Positions 1-9,039 of a stretch of DNA of 64,000 nt are shown one piece after another. The position numbers and the translations under genes were made by a program. How positions within the stretch are numbered: the stretch's first letter is position 1; each line of letters opens with the position of its first letter. The DNA comes from Chrysopilus asiliformis (taxonomy: Eukaryota; Arthropoda; Insecta; Diptera; Rhagionidae), in the NCBI GenBank assembly GCA_964034945.1, contig OZ035962.1, forward strand, positions 70,074,274 to 70,138,273, read 5' to 3'. Under the pieces are notes generated by a model. The model did no database searches. It saw only the letters and a list, made by a program, of their open reading frames with translations, and was not told the DNA's origin.

Positions 1-464
1 CTAATACATCTAGACAATTTTTATTGGTTTTTTGGAGTTTTTCTAGAGTGATTTTTTAACGGGGAACGGTTATATTTACAGCGCAAAAGTCAATCCATAT
101 GGGTTAAGGATTCTTTTTCGAAAATTACGAGATTTAGATTTTTCTTGACTCTCATGTAATAAGCATAAAAAAACGATTTTGGTTGCACGATAGTTAAAAA
201 AAATCTCGTACCACATTATTTCAATCTAGTACCCTTTTTGGGCAAAAATAGTACCTTTTATACATCCTCAAGTCCCAACCCTGGCTCGTAGTATCGTTTT
301 GTTTTCGTTTTAAAGTTTTGTTCCTTCTTTGATGCTGACAAAAATCTATTTTTTCAGTTTTCGCGTTTCTTATAATTTTGTTTTTCCAGCTTTTATTTAG
401 TTTCACTTGTTTGTCTGTTTTCTCTGTTAGGGTCAAATCTTTTATTAAATTTTCACCCACTTTG

Positions 465-720
465 CCTCATCCGATTGACTTGAAACTTTGCACACATTTT
501 TTGCACGAAATATTCTCACTACTTCGTCCCTGTAAGGATAATGTAGTCCTGTAGGGATAACGTGATTATCCTTTTTCACAAATTATCCGGGAAAAATTGG
601 GGTTTTTGGGGTCACTGATTTCGATTCTGACGATCAGAAATCTGTAAGGATACCGGAAGGTCCTACCAGGATATTACTCAAATTTTCCGGAAAAAACCTC
701 ATTTCGAGATTTCTATAATT
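465..720. repeat. Dispersed repeat C, copy 1
   Basis: The stretch matches 17490-17715 over phrases such as TCCGATTGACTT and GGATAACGTGATTATCC, with a recurring 'GTAAGGATA' unit. A related inverted copy lies near 59460-59720. No coding potential is seen. The left flank (410-465) has a TCTGT-rich run of the kind that precedes other dispersed repeats in this window. The element class is unknown. Confidence 0.55.
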
Positions 721-741
721 CAACACATGAATATAATTCAA

Positions 742-1027
742 CACGGCAAAAAATCTTGGTGTTAATTCCAATCAAAATTGGATTACGGTGGATCTGTATG
801 TAATCCAATGCAAAATTCTAATCCAATAGTATGGATTAGAAATTTTTTTTGATTTATTTTTAGTTCGATTTAGTATTAAAATCTACAATTTTGATTAAAT
901 TGTAGACATTAATATTAAAAGTATTTAAGTTCAATTTGTAAGAAAAAATAATTAAAACATGAAGGAAAAAAAGACTGCAATATTTTCAATAATTCGCATG
1001 TATTAAATTTCAATCCAAGATTTTTGA
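742..1027. mobile_element. MITE family D, decayed copy
   Basis: The left end carries the family terminus CACGGCAAAAAATC. The body matches the better-preserved copy at 32935-33277, including the GGATTACGGTGGATC region and a paired 'TCCAATAGTATGGATTAGA' segment. The right terminus is eroded and the TA target duplication is no longer readable. The other copies suggest a Tc1/mariner-type MITE. Confidence 0.6.
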
Positions 1028-1051
1028 AAATTTGAATTTCATTCATCGATA

Positions 1052-1286
1052 GGTCCCAATTCACACGACAAGTTTTTTGATTCATCAATCACGGCTATTC
1101 TCTTTTAAACATCCACGAATCATTCACTGCCATTTACACGATGAATGTCTTGACGTGCGTCTTTTTGACGTTTATGAAAGTTTTTGCCTTAAATGAACAT
1201 GAGCGAATACGAATTAGAGCAAAAGGGAATAGAGAAATCGGACTGAATCAAAAGTGAATCAAAAAACTTATCGTGTGAATCCGGAC
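1052..1286. mobile_element. MITE with ATTCACACGA termini
   Basis: Terminal inverted repeats of about 30 bp (ATTCACACGACAAGTTTTTT and its complement with small changes) enclose 235 bp, and a TA dinucleotide flanks both ends. Part of the same family recurs in the opposite orientation at about 37762-37930. No open reading frame is seen. The TA duplication fits a Tc1/mariner or pogo relative, which is inference. Confidence 0.6.
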
Positions 1287-1328
1287 TAACTAAACGTCAA
1301 GTGAGTAGCAAGCAAAAAACAAAACGTA

Positions 1329-1675
1329 ACAAAAGTTATAATTGCCAATCTGGCAATTATTGAAAACCCGTATGGAGATATTCGTATCAAAACTCGAACA
1401 GTTGTACCAAAATTCCACTTTGAAGTCAAACTTTCCAATAAGATTTTTTAAAATTTATTCCAATCGGATTTTAATGTATGGGAGTTTTATGTAGAATCAT
1501 ATCCCAAATAACTTTTGTTCTTGCACTTTTTTGATAAACCGTTTTTGATATATTCACAAAAAACATTTTCGTTTGTATGGGGGGTACCCCCCTAATGGTC
1601 CATTTTTGCCCTTGAACGAACTTAGCCTCGCATTTAACGGATCCACACAAAATTTCAAGTCTCTAGCTCAGGCCT
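1329..1675 (+). repeat. Dispersed repeat A, copy 1 (truncated)
   Basis: This is one of five copies (others at 11624, 19853, 38073 and 53236). It starts with AACAAAAG, then the hairpin ATAATTGCCA-atc-TGGCAATTAT, and runs through the TATGGGGGGTACCCCCC palindrome. It stops before the GACAGAC-rich end seen in the copies at 11.6 and 38.1 kb. It is non-coding. Confidence 0.7.
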
Positions 1676-1994
1676 GGGCACCATGTATGTAGTGATTTAC
1701 TATTACCAGGGAACAACCATTATATAGAATGGAAAGTAAGGCCTTTCCTCATTAACTTCCACTAGAGTAAGCACTACACTATAGAAATCGGGTTTTTTAT
1801 CTCACTTCCCCTTTCTGCTGTCATACACTCGACAAAAAAAAATCAAATAGAAAAACCTGTTACAATACATACACAAAAGTGCTGGCACTTTTGTTTACAT
1901 TTTGCATGACATTTCATTGCACCGATTGATTTTGGTGTGTTTTGGTGGATAATGCACATTTTAGCGTGTTAACATTTCATAATTTCACATCAAA

Positions 1995-2098
1995 ATGAAT
2001 AAAGCACAAATTCACCACTGTTTAGTGAAGGAATGTTCCGCCAATTCAATTAAAAACCCAAATAGAAAGTTTTTCCGAGTCCCATCAACAACAGAAAG
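1995..2098 (+). CDS. THAP-domain first exon, + copy (P-like transposase fragment)
   Basis: ATG at 1995 opens 34 codons plus two bases, ending at an AG|GTAAAG donor. The peptide begins MNKAQIHHCLVKECSAN and has the Cys-x4-Cys pair followed by a basic RKFFRVP segment, which is the N-terminal half of a C2CH THAP zinc finger. The His end of the finger would lie in a downstream exon that is absent. In the family this domain binds the transposon ends. It is an orphan first exon, so no functional protein is expected from it. Confidence 0.6.
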
Positions 2099-2447
2099 GT
2101 AAAGTATAACCAGGGAACAACCATTATATAGAATGGAAAGCTTTAACAAAATTTTTTGTGTTGGGAGCGTACATCCGAGGATTTCTATAGCTGTTACATG
2201 ACAGTGTACATGAACGCTGAGCGATTTGGTGGTGTGTGGCAATATGGATTCCCATCTGTCACTTGAAATGAAAACAAATCAAAACAAAACCGGGTAATGG
2301 AAATGTTTTATGGATAATTTGATATTTCTATTAAATATTAGCGATGTTCTAATGTGTTGAAAGGTGTTAAATTAAATTTAGTTTTAGTTTTCAATTGTTT
2401 TAAGGCCCGTTCATGTGCAATTCTGTCGATCTTTCGTTATACTTTAC

Positions 2448-2551
2448 CTTTCTGTTGTTAATGGGACTCGGAAAAACTTTCTATTTGGGTTTTTAATTGA
2501 ATTGGCGGAACATTCCTTCACTAAACAGTGGTGAATTTGTGCTTTATTCAT
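2448..2551 (-). CDS. THAP-domain first exon, - copy (P-like transposase fragment)
   Basis: This is the mirror copy of the exon at 1995-2098. The ATG is at 2551, the exon is 104 nt and the donor dinucleotide falls at 2447-2446. It encodes the same CxxxxC and RKFFRVP features. It lies inside the part (2111-2839) that reads as a P-like element with its 5' end on the right. No downstream transposase exon follows: only about 325 bp of unrelated, stop-rich sequence separates it from the inner terminus. Confidence 0.6.
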
Positions 2552-2842
2552 TTTGATGTGAAATTATGAAATGTTAACACGCTAAAATGTGCATTATCCA
2601 CCAAAACACACCAAAATCAATCGGTGCAATGAAATGTCATGCAAAATGTAAACAAAAGTGCCAGCACTTTTGTGTATGTATTGTAACAGGTTTTTCTATT
2701 TGATTTTTTTTTGTCGAGTGTATGACAGCAGAAAGGGGAAGTGAGATAAAAAACCCGATTTCTATAGTGTAGTGCTTACTCTAGTGGAAGTTAATGAGGA
2801 AAGGCCTTACTTTCCATTCTATATAATGGTTGTTCCCTGCTA

Positions 2843-3081
2843 TCATTCACTAGCTACGGCCTAAAAGTTTATTACTTTTAGACTAGGGAGCACGAAGCAG
2901 AGAGAACATTTTCGTCGTATCTATTCAATGAGATGGAGGAATCGAATGGATAATTTTTTCCGTGTTACATCGGATCCTCTTGCTTCATCTCACAGTGGAA
3001 AAATTTTCTCTAAAAATTTGTTCTAAGAGTTTATTCTCTAGATTATTTGTTCTCTGCTTTTAGGCCGTAGCTAGTGAATGA
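2843..3081. mobile_element. MITE with CTAGCTACGGCC termini
   Basis: Terminal inverted repeats of about 24 bp (CATTCACTAGCTACGGCC and its complement near 3059-3081) enclose 239 bp. It begins three bases after the P-like element, so one probably inserted beside the other. There is no coding content. The superfamily is not assigned because no clear target duplication is seen. Confidence 0.6.
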
Positions 3082-3102
3082 ATAAATTAATGATGTTTCG
3101 TC

Positions 3103-3129
3103 ACACACACATATATATATATATATATA
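3103..3129. repeat. (AC)n/(AT)n microsatellite
   Basis: A short ACACACAC run passes into about ten AT repeats. It is simple sequence with no further content. Confidence 0.85.
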
Positions 3130-3177
3130 ATATTCCTCGCCCGAATTTGTAAAAATAATATTCCTTACGACAAAATG

Positions 3178-3268
3178 TTTACGATAAATTGTCTTACGAT
3201 AAATTGTTCTTACGATAAATTGTCTTACGATAAATTGTTTTACGATAAATTGTTCACGATAAATTGTC
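3178..3268. repeat. Short tandem repeat of TTACGATAAATTGT units
   Basis: About six units of 13-15 bp with the core ACGATAAATTGT follow one another, with small length changes between units. The array abuts the MADF fragment that begins at about 3271. The reading frame through the array is open by chance because the unit lacks an in-frame stop. Confidence 0.85.
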
Positions 3269-3270
3269 CG

Positions 3271-3435
3271 CGAATCGAATTTTGGCGAGATTTTTTCGAA
3301 TTCTATCGAAATCTACCGGTGTTGTGGCAAATAAAATCTGAAAATTTTAAAAACAAAAGTTTAAAAAATAAGGCTTGGGATGATTTATTAACAAAGTTTA
3401 AGCAAGTGGAACCCAATTGCAGCATAGAAACACAT
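3271..3435 (+). pseudogene. MADF-domain fragment
   Basis: The reading frame gives FWRDFFEFYRNLPVLWQIK, then KNKAWDDLLTKF and EPNCS. This is the usual MADF pattern of spaced aromatics (F-x3-F-x2-YR-x-LP-x-LW ... KNKAW). The match then loses the family pattern after the Pro-Asn-Cys-Ser segment. MADF domains are DNA-binding modules of insect transcription factors and of the second protein of PIF/Harbinger transposons. No start codon of its own, no second half and no DDE transposase are present. Transposon origin is more likely than a host gene, given the surroundings. Confidence 0.5.
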
Positions 3436-3827
3436 CAACAGAGTGACAAAGTCACTTTGTCGCACTGGTGATTTTTCTAAAATGATGTTGGTTTTAGCTT
3501 TAAGACATGTCGATAGACATGTATCCAGTCTGTAGGGGCTTTAAGAGTCGACAATTTCTCCCCTAACCACGCAGTTGAGCTTCCTTTTATTTTAGACCTA
3601 TAAACATGCCGCAGTGATTTTATTTTAAAGCTTGATTATTATTTCGTGAAAAAACTCAAAATGAAGTATAGGGGTATGAAATGTCACGTCCATGGAACTG
3701 TGGAACATATATCACGTCCATATTTAAAGGTTAAATCTGAAATTTAAAAAAAAACACGTGTCGTATATTTTCTATTACATTGATTACATTTTACTTCCAA
3801 AAGGGTTCAAGTGCACTTTTTTAACCG

Positions 3828-3892
3828 ACTTCCAAAAAGGAAAAGGTTCTCAATTCCACCTGAATATTTTTTTAAATAAATGGTCTAAGTGC
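3828..3892. repeat. Short dispersed repeat (AACCGACTTCCAAAAAGG)
   Basis: The segment AACCGACTTCCAAAAAGG followed by GGTTCTCAATTCCACCTG and a poly-T tract recurs in reverse orientation at 20246-20310. Similar phrases are common at repeat ends in insect genomes (recalled, not searched). It is non-coding. Confidence 0.6.
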
Positions 3893-4547
3893 AGATTATC
3901 ACACCTAAAGGATACCCTTTGGAGATAAAATTATATAATGTATTGTAATGTTTTTTTTTTTGCCTTTAAATAAAATTAAAATATTTACATAGTTTCCTAA
4001 ATTTATGGAATTTTGAAATTTTAATTAACTTTAAAGCCATTTATCTCGGAACTACAAAAAATGCACTTAAACCCTTTTACTTCCTGGCCCCTCAATTGTG
4101 CAAAGGTTCATTGAAATCGTAGAGTGGCACGTTTTCTTGTAAGCGTTGTAAAAATATATATTTTTTCTCAATTTCGAGGCCCCCAAAATCGAAGGCCGTA
4201 GGCCTATTTCAAATATTGCAAAAGGAAGTACAGTTGTTTTAAAAAGGTTTTTAACGCATATTATCGAATATGTTATGGTCTGCGTGTCAGCCTATAAACT
4301 CGTTAGTTTGATTTGTAGAAGACTGAATTTGCTCTGCAAGAAGAACAAATTTGACTTGTGAATGGTTGTATTTGGACTAAAAAAAACTTTCATACGCTAG
4401 TAAAATATGTTAAAATTAAATTTTATTCAAAATGCGATGGGATGGCATGGCTTTTAATGAAAATTCTAAAGAAAGAAAAATTGTACAATAGTCTACCACA
4501 AATTGTAATAAAATGTTTTTACTTAAATCTAAATTATATTTTTGCAG

Positions 4548-5021
4548 TTATGGAGCCACAAGGATTCTCTAAGGATGTCTGTCGGTCAATGGTGGCAATG
4601 ATGGACGTCGATCAATCTGGAAAATTAGGATTTGAAGAATTCCAGACACTTTTAACTGATATAGCGCGATGGAAAGCCGTATTTAAACTCTACGACCGTA
4701 CAAATTCCGGTCGCTTAAGTGCATTTGAGCTGCGCGACGCTCTCAACTCTGCTGGATACCGGCTAAACAATCGTGTCCTTAACGCATTAGCGCATCGTTA
4801 TGGTTCTCGCGATGGGATGATTGGATTTGATGATTTTATTATGTGCGCAGTCAAGATAAAAACAATGATTGGTAATTTTTACTATTGCACGTATTTTTAG
4901 AACAAAACTTTACCAAGAACTCCGTATAATTTTAGATATTTTCCGAGAACGCGATATTGATGGCACAAATATGGCTACGTTCAGCATGGATGAATGGGTT
5001 GAGAAGACCGTCTACTCATAA
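4548..5021 (+). CDS. Calpain, last two exons (penta-EF-hand end), partial
   Basis: This is the C-terminus of a calcium-dependent cysteine protease of the calpain family (cytosolic, limited proteolysis). Exon 4548-4871 follows a TTTTTGCAG acceptor, enters in phase (two bases finish a codon), and encodes KDVCRSMVAMMDVDQSGKL. That contains a canonical EF loop (DVDQSGKLGFEE), then a second loop (DRTNSGRLSAFE) and the SAGYRLNNRVLNALAHRYG segment. A 64-nt intron (4872-4935, GTAATT to TTTTAG) joins ATGATTG to ATATTTTCC. The last exon gives MIDIFRERDIDGTNMATF and ends WVEKTVYS with TAA at 5019. This matches the family C-terminus, including the pairing EF-hand. Frame 4358-4547 before it is intron read-through. 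The protease core and upstream exons are not in view. Calpain A or B cannot be separated here. Confidence 0.9.
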
Positions 5022-5905
5022 GGACCTAATTATTGGACTAACAACGTGACAACATAAATGCCTTTTTCGTGAACTAAGAGTGGAAAGCAACCAAAATTTA
5101 ACATATACCTATTAAAAAATTTCATATACCATATTTAAAAAGATAAAGAAAATATTTTCATAAGTTATTAAGCTTTATATTGGAACAATTCTAAGAAAGA
5201 GTTTCAAAGAGCAACGCAAACTGCAACAGAACCAGGAGAAAAACAGCCTTTTAATATTTTAATTGATTGATTAACCATAGAATATATATTCATTTATTAA
5301 CTAACACAAAATCTATATAGCATTTGAAAAGTTACTATAAAAAAATTAAATTTCTATATTATTCTAAATAATTTGAACTGTACCCATATTTACAAAGCAC
5401 CGTTTTTAATTTGTTGTGTTAAAGCCGTTGTCTTTTTTTTTTTAATTTATGATCTAAGATATTTAAAGTGCATTATTTGTATTATCTGTGCCGTTTTTTA
5501 TAATTTTCTACTATTTTCACAATACTTTTATTTATAGTTGTTGTTCTGGTATTAAGAAAACGAAAACTAACGAAATCTGCATACTAATGTTTACAAATAA
5601 TTTAATTTATTAAGAGAATCATTGGAATAATAATTGATTGAATAATTTACTCTGTGTTCCAAACTATTATTAAATCTTTATCTTAAAAAATATTAATATT
5701 TCTTATTATATTTGAGGAAAAATGCAAAAGAAAACACGAACAAATTTGTTGTATTTGAAATGAGAGAATATAATATAAAAAAATAAAGAAATAAATTACG
5801 TGTTTATTAAACATGCAAAACAATTTCTTTTAATTTAAAAGTAGTTTATTTAAAAATTGCCATTTGTTGTTTATTTCAAAGTTCTGCAAAGTATTTGTGA
5901 CTAAG
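5022..5905 (+). other. Calpain 3' UTR and downstream AT-rich DNA
   Basis: After the calpain stop the sequence is AT-rich and stop-rich in all frames. Clustered AATAAA motifs occur near 5780-5795 and are plausible polyadenylation signals. Nothing else is recognised before the hAT-type MITE at 5915. Confidence 0.4.
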
Positions 5906-5914
5906 TGCTCGACC

Positions 5915-6321
5915 CACTGATATCCTACTACTAGATCAAGCCATTTGCTATCTCAAATGGACCACTGAAACGTCAAAAAGCTATGACGAAAAAAAGGAAC
6001 AAAGCTAGTAATTCTGGGAAATTAAAATTCTGGGAAAAAATGCTTATGCAGGTCCCCGACGGAATATTATTCAATCCCTATACCGATTATTCATTTTAAT
6101 ATTCAGAGCTGCCACTGTACATTAATATGCAATTCCCTAAACCGTGTATAAGTCTTATGAGTTCGACGTAAAACATATAATTCAAGTGTTATTGAGTTGG
6201 TTGATTTGAACGTCTGGCATCACTAAAATTCGAAGACAAAATGAGACAACCATAGTCACGCTGTCCCATATTTTTGCTATGGAATTGTTCGAGTGCCGCG
6301 ATCTAGAGTAGGATATCTGTG
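5915..6321. mobile_element. hAT-like MITE with GCTCGACC duplication
   Basis: A perfect 8-bp duplication (GCTCGACC at 5907-5914 and 6322-6329) flanks 407 bp. The ends are CACTGATATCC and, as complement, CACAGATATCC, extending to about 23 bp of imperfect inverted repeat with CTAGATC. An 8-bp duplication with CA-starting termini fits hAT, though P-type elements also make 8-bp duplications. There is no open reading frame of note. Confidence 0.75.
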
Positions 6322-6859
6322 GCTCGACCGAAATTTAGATTTCGGCCAAAAATCAGAATTTCGGTCCTACGTCGGATAATCAAGCGATGAAATGAAACCA
6401 CATTTTAAAATATAACAAAGTGTAATAATCCGTCCGAAGTCCGCCATTCATCAATATCCCAGTAAGAAAAAGTTATTTAAAAGTGCTTTCCTGGTAGTTT
6501 TTCAAAGTACTTTAAAAGTACAGTGGTTCTATTTTTACCGAATTTAAGGATTCAATTCGCACCAAACGCTCATATTTATTCATTACTTTCATATTTCGAA
6601 TATAAAAAATAAAAATATCAAAAAAAATAAATCAAGTCTCGACCGCTGATTTGCAGTTTGGACCCCATGTCCATTCATTGTATTTCTACTTGCGCGTTTG
6701 TATTCCGATTACTTTTCCACTGATCCATGCGTTTTTCTGGTGAAGATTGATCGAAATTAGTATAAAATTTTTTAAAGATGACCATCAAATTACCGACTTA
6801 ATTGATTCTCACATAATTTAAATAAAGGACTTCCGCTGATTTGCAGTTTAAAATGTTAA

Positions 6860-7661
6860 CTCCTGGAGCCCAATGAACGCAACGCGAACGCACCTGCAAC
6901 GCTGTGACAAAATATAAAGTGGTAAAAAGTTGGCAAAATTACAAAAATAGATAATTTTGAAGCGATAACCCCCGTCGCACACTTCAGCTAAGCGAGCTCA
7001 ACTACGTGAGCTAAGTTTCTCGCTGAAAGTAAAATCCTTAGCATTTGCATTGGCGACCGCACACTTCAGCGAAACTATGAAACTACATCGCGTAGTCATC
7101 GCGTAGGGCGACGGGGACTAAGTTCGCTTGCGTAGTTCAGACCTCAACTACGCGAACTACTTCGCTGGCATCGCTGACACTCACATATAAATATTTTCGG
7201 CGTTATACAGTGTAGAATCGGTGTTTGCAAAAGTGTAGTATTTCGTGGACATAAAAGTGTAAGTGCCAATTGCATACAACTGATGGCATACATTTATTTA
7301 AATATCGCCGCGTAGTTTAGCTCAAGTGTGCAACGATAGAGCTAACCCAGCTAAGCTATGTATGTAACTATAGCTAGCCTCGCTCACATAGCTTAGCTCA
7401 AGTGTACGGCCGGCGTAATGTGCTTTTATTGGTCTTTTTTTGTAAATAATCTCGTTTTTTTTGCACTAAGGCTATCTTCCTCGAACCACATTTCCCCAAA
7501 CGTCACTTTATGAACTGTCAACGCAGAATTGCTGCAAACTTTTGCGTTGTAGGTGCGTTCTCTGCGTTCACTGTGCTCACTCCAAATGATTTCTATGGAA
7601 CAAACTTGTAAGTGACAGTTTGTGCGTTTTAGTTGCGTTGGCGTTCATTGGGCTCCAGGGG
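6860..7661. mobile_element. PIF/Harbinger-like element, family E copy 1
   Basis: The ends CTCCTGGAGCCCAATGAACG and its complement form terminal inverted repeats of about 35 bp, flanked by TAA (6857-6859 and 7662-7664). The 3-bp TWA duplication is the PIF/Harbinger hallmark. The same family occurs at 30041-31019, where it carries an open MADF gene, and at 55965-56391. In this copy only a decayed start of that gene remains, and a second element (6969-7415) sits inside it. Confidence 0.78.
6969..7415. mobile_element. PIF/Harbinger-like MITE nested in family E
   Basis: This 447-bp insert is flanked by TAA (6966-6968 and 7416-7418). Its ends share ACACTTCAGCTAAGC and the complement of ACACTTGAGCTAAGC. 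The interior is full of AGCTAAG- and CGCGTAG-like sub-repeats in both orientations. Comparison with the copy at 55965 shows that the insert interrupts the host element just after GAAGCGATAA. There is no coding content. Confidence 0.75.
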
Positions 7662-7710
7662 TAAAAAATATTGCACTTTGAAATTTCCGAGAGGGTAATT
7701 AATCACCCCT

Positions 7711-7822
7711 ATTGCGAATGTCGTGTCGTTTTCGACAAGATCGTTTCACGTGTTGTTAGTATTTTTCTACTGACAACAACACGTGAAACGACTCTTGTCG
7801 AAAACGACACGACAATCGTAAT
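7711..7822. repeat. Hairpin element H1
   Basis: Near-perfect inverted repeats of about 46 bp (core GTCGTGTCGTTTTCGACAAG) surround a short loop with GTTGTTAGTA on one side and ACAACAAC on the other. A related hairpin lies at 63844-63943. Hairpins at 16573-16701 and 55758-55871 share the apical GTTGTT/AACAAC motif but have different stems. Confidence 0.75.
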
Positions 7823-8099
7823 ACTTGTCAGCTTTAGAATCTTTGGTTAGAGCATGGGTTCCCAACCGGTGGATCGTGACGTCTGGGAGGTCCCAAACAA
7901 TACGTCATTTTTCAATTAATTGAGCAAGAAGTAAAATCCAAAGAAGCTATTAGAAGCTATCCAAAGAAAAGTATGCTACTGTCAGTTAGTTCGTAAAGGA
8001 ACAAATCGCTCTGATTTTGGAATCCGAAGTTGAAATGTAATACCGAACTCAGTCGACTAAGTCGGAAATTGTGATCGAAAATTCGAACTTGTGATCGAA

Positions 8100-8410
8100 A
8101 ATTCGAACTCATGGATCTTCTTTGCACTGCTATTTGAAATAAACCCCTTTGTTCATCAAAAATTTCAAAAAAATATTGATCAAACTTGCCTTTTGTCAAT
8201 CACGGCCAACAGCAAACGCGAGAAATCTGGCACAAGTAATTCTAACCTCAAAACGTTACTCGACCGAATCGCAGAATAATAAAAATGGAGTAGAAACGCA
8301 TGGTTTGCTATGCGTCATACGCCATCGAAAAGAACTGAAATTCTGGAGCGAAATCGACCAAACTAACGCAACGTAGGATTCCAGAATAGGCATGAATCTA
8401 TAGTGACCGT
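8100..8410 (+). repeat. Dispersed repeat G, copy 1
   Basis: It shares TTTTGTCAATCACGGCCAAC, AAACGCGAGAAA and CGAACAAACTAACG-like phrases with 49085-49375, where the same sequence lies inside a TIR-bounded element. In this copy the bounding TIRs are not recognised. Small open frames here are not conserved between copies, so it is treated as non-coding. Confidence 0.55.
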
Positions 8411-9039
8411 AAATGACTTTAAATTTGTTTAAGAATTGCTGTCGGTGGAATTTAAAATGTTTGGTGTTCATTCCAACCAAACATTTCTCACGCACGACTT
8501 GTGGCACCTCTAACGACTGGAACAACAATTACAATCGAACAAAAGTAATTTAACAGTCAGTTAATCAGAGGCGGAATCAGGGAAATAGAGATTTTAGTTT
8601 TGAGGAGCATTTTCCTATCAGTACCCCCACTTCCTTTTTCGACAGTGTCTTGCCTAGGCAGGCGCTTACCTCACCCAATACGCTAAAAGTGCGTGTGCCG
8701 AACGGTCTAATTGGACAGTTACCAATTTCCGATTTATTAATGTCTCAGTCATGAGTTTTTTTTTAATTTATTTTAGTCATTATTTGAGACTAATAGTGAA
8801 ATTTTTAAAATTTTTGCGATGGTTTCTCACTCAGTAGCCTTTCTTTGGCGTCCTTTACAGATTCCAGGCTCTCTAGAATAAATTAGCTGCGTTCCGATCT
8901 AATTTGCAAAATAGCTTTAAGTTTTCTACCAAAAAAATTATTTTCGTTTAAAAACCGAACACGGAAACTAGTACACGAAAATTCAAACTGTTTTCTAAAA
9001 TAAATGCAACGCAAATGAAATTACAATAAATGGAATTCG

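Larger units (their letters stand above)
1707..2839. mobile_element. P-element-like foldback element
   Basis: Two 404-bp arms (1707-2110 and 2436-2839) are inverted repeats of each other and end in CAGGGAACAACCATTATATA. A third copy of that terminus lies inside at 2111-2140. Each arm holds the same short exon coding for the start of a THAP domain and closed by a splice donor. THAP DNA-binding domains open P-element transposases. The simplest reading is a deleted P-like element (2111-2839, THAP on the minus strand) whose 5' 404 bp is repeated in inverted order on its left. Flanking 8-mers (ACTATTAC and CTATCATT) do not match, so no clean target duplication is seen. Confidence 0.72.

Noticed and set aside
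2012..2242. 76-codon minus-strand frame in the P-like element
   Set aside because: It is antisense to the THAP exon arm and runs into the central spacer; the THAP exons explain the sequence.
3107..3129. (AT)n tract as a promoter TATA element
   Set aside because: It is a simple microsatellite with no downstream gene start.
4358..4547. Upstream part of the 180-codon frame that ends in the calpain exon
   Set aside because: It lies before a clear TTTTTGCAG acceptor and its peptide does not resemble calpain; it is intron read-through.
7851..7910. GGTTCCCAACCGGTGG phrase resembling a hAT terminus
   Set aside because: Similar to known hAT ends from memory, but no matching partner terminus or 8-bp duplication was found.
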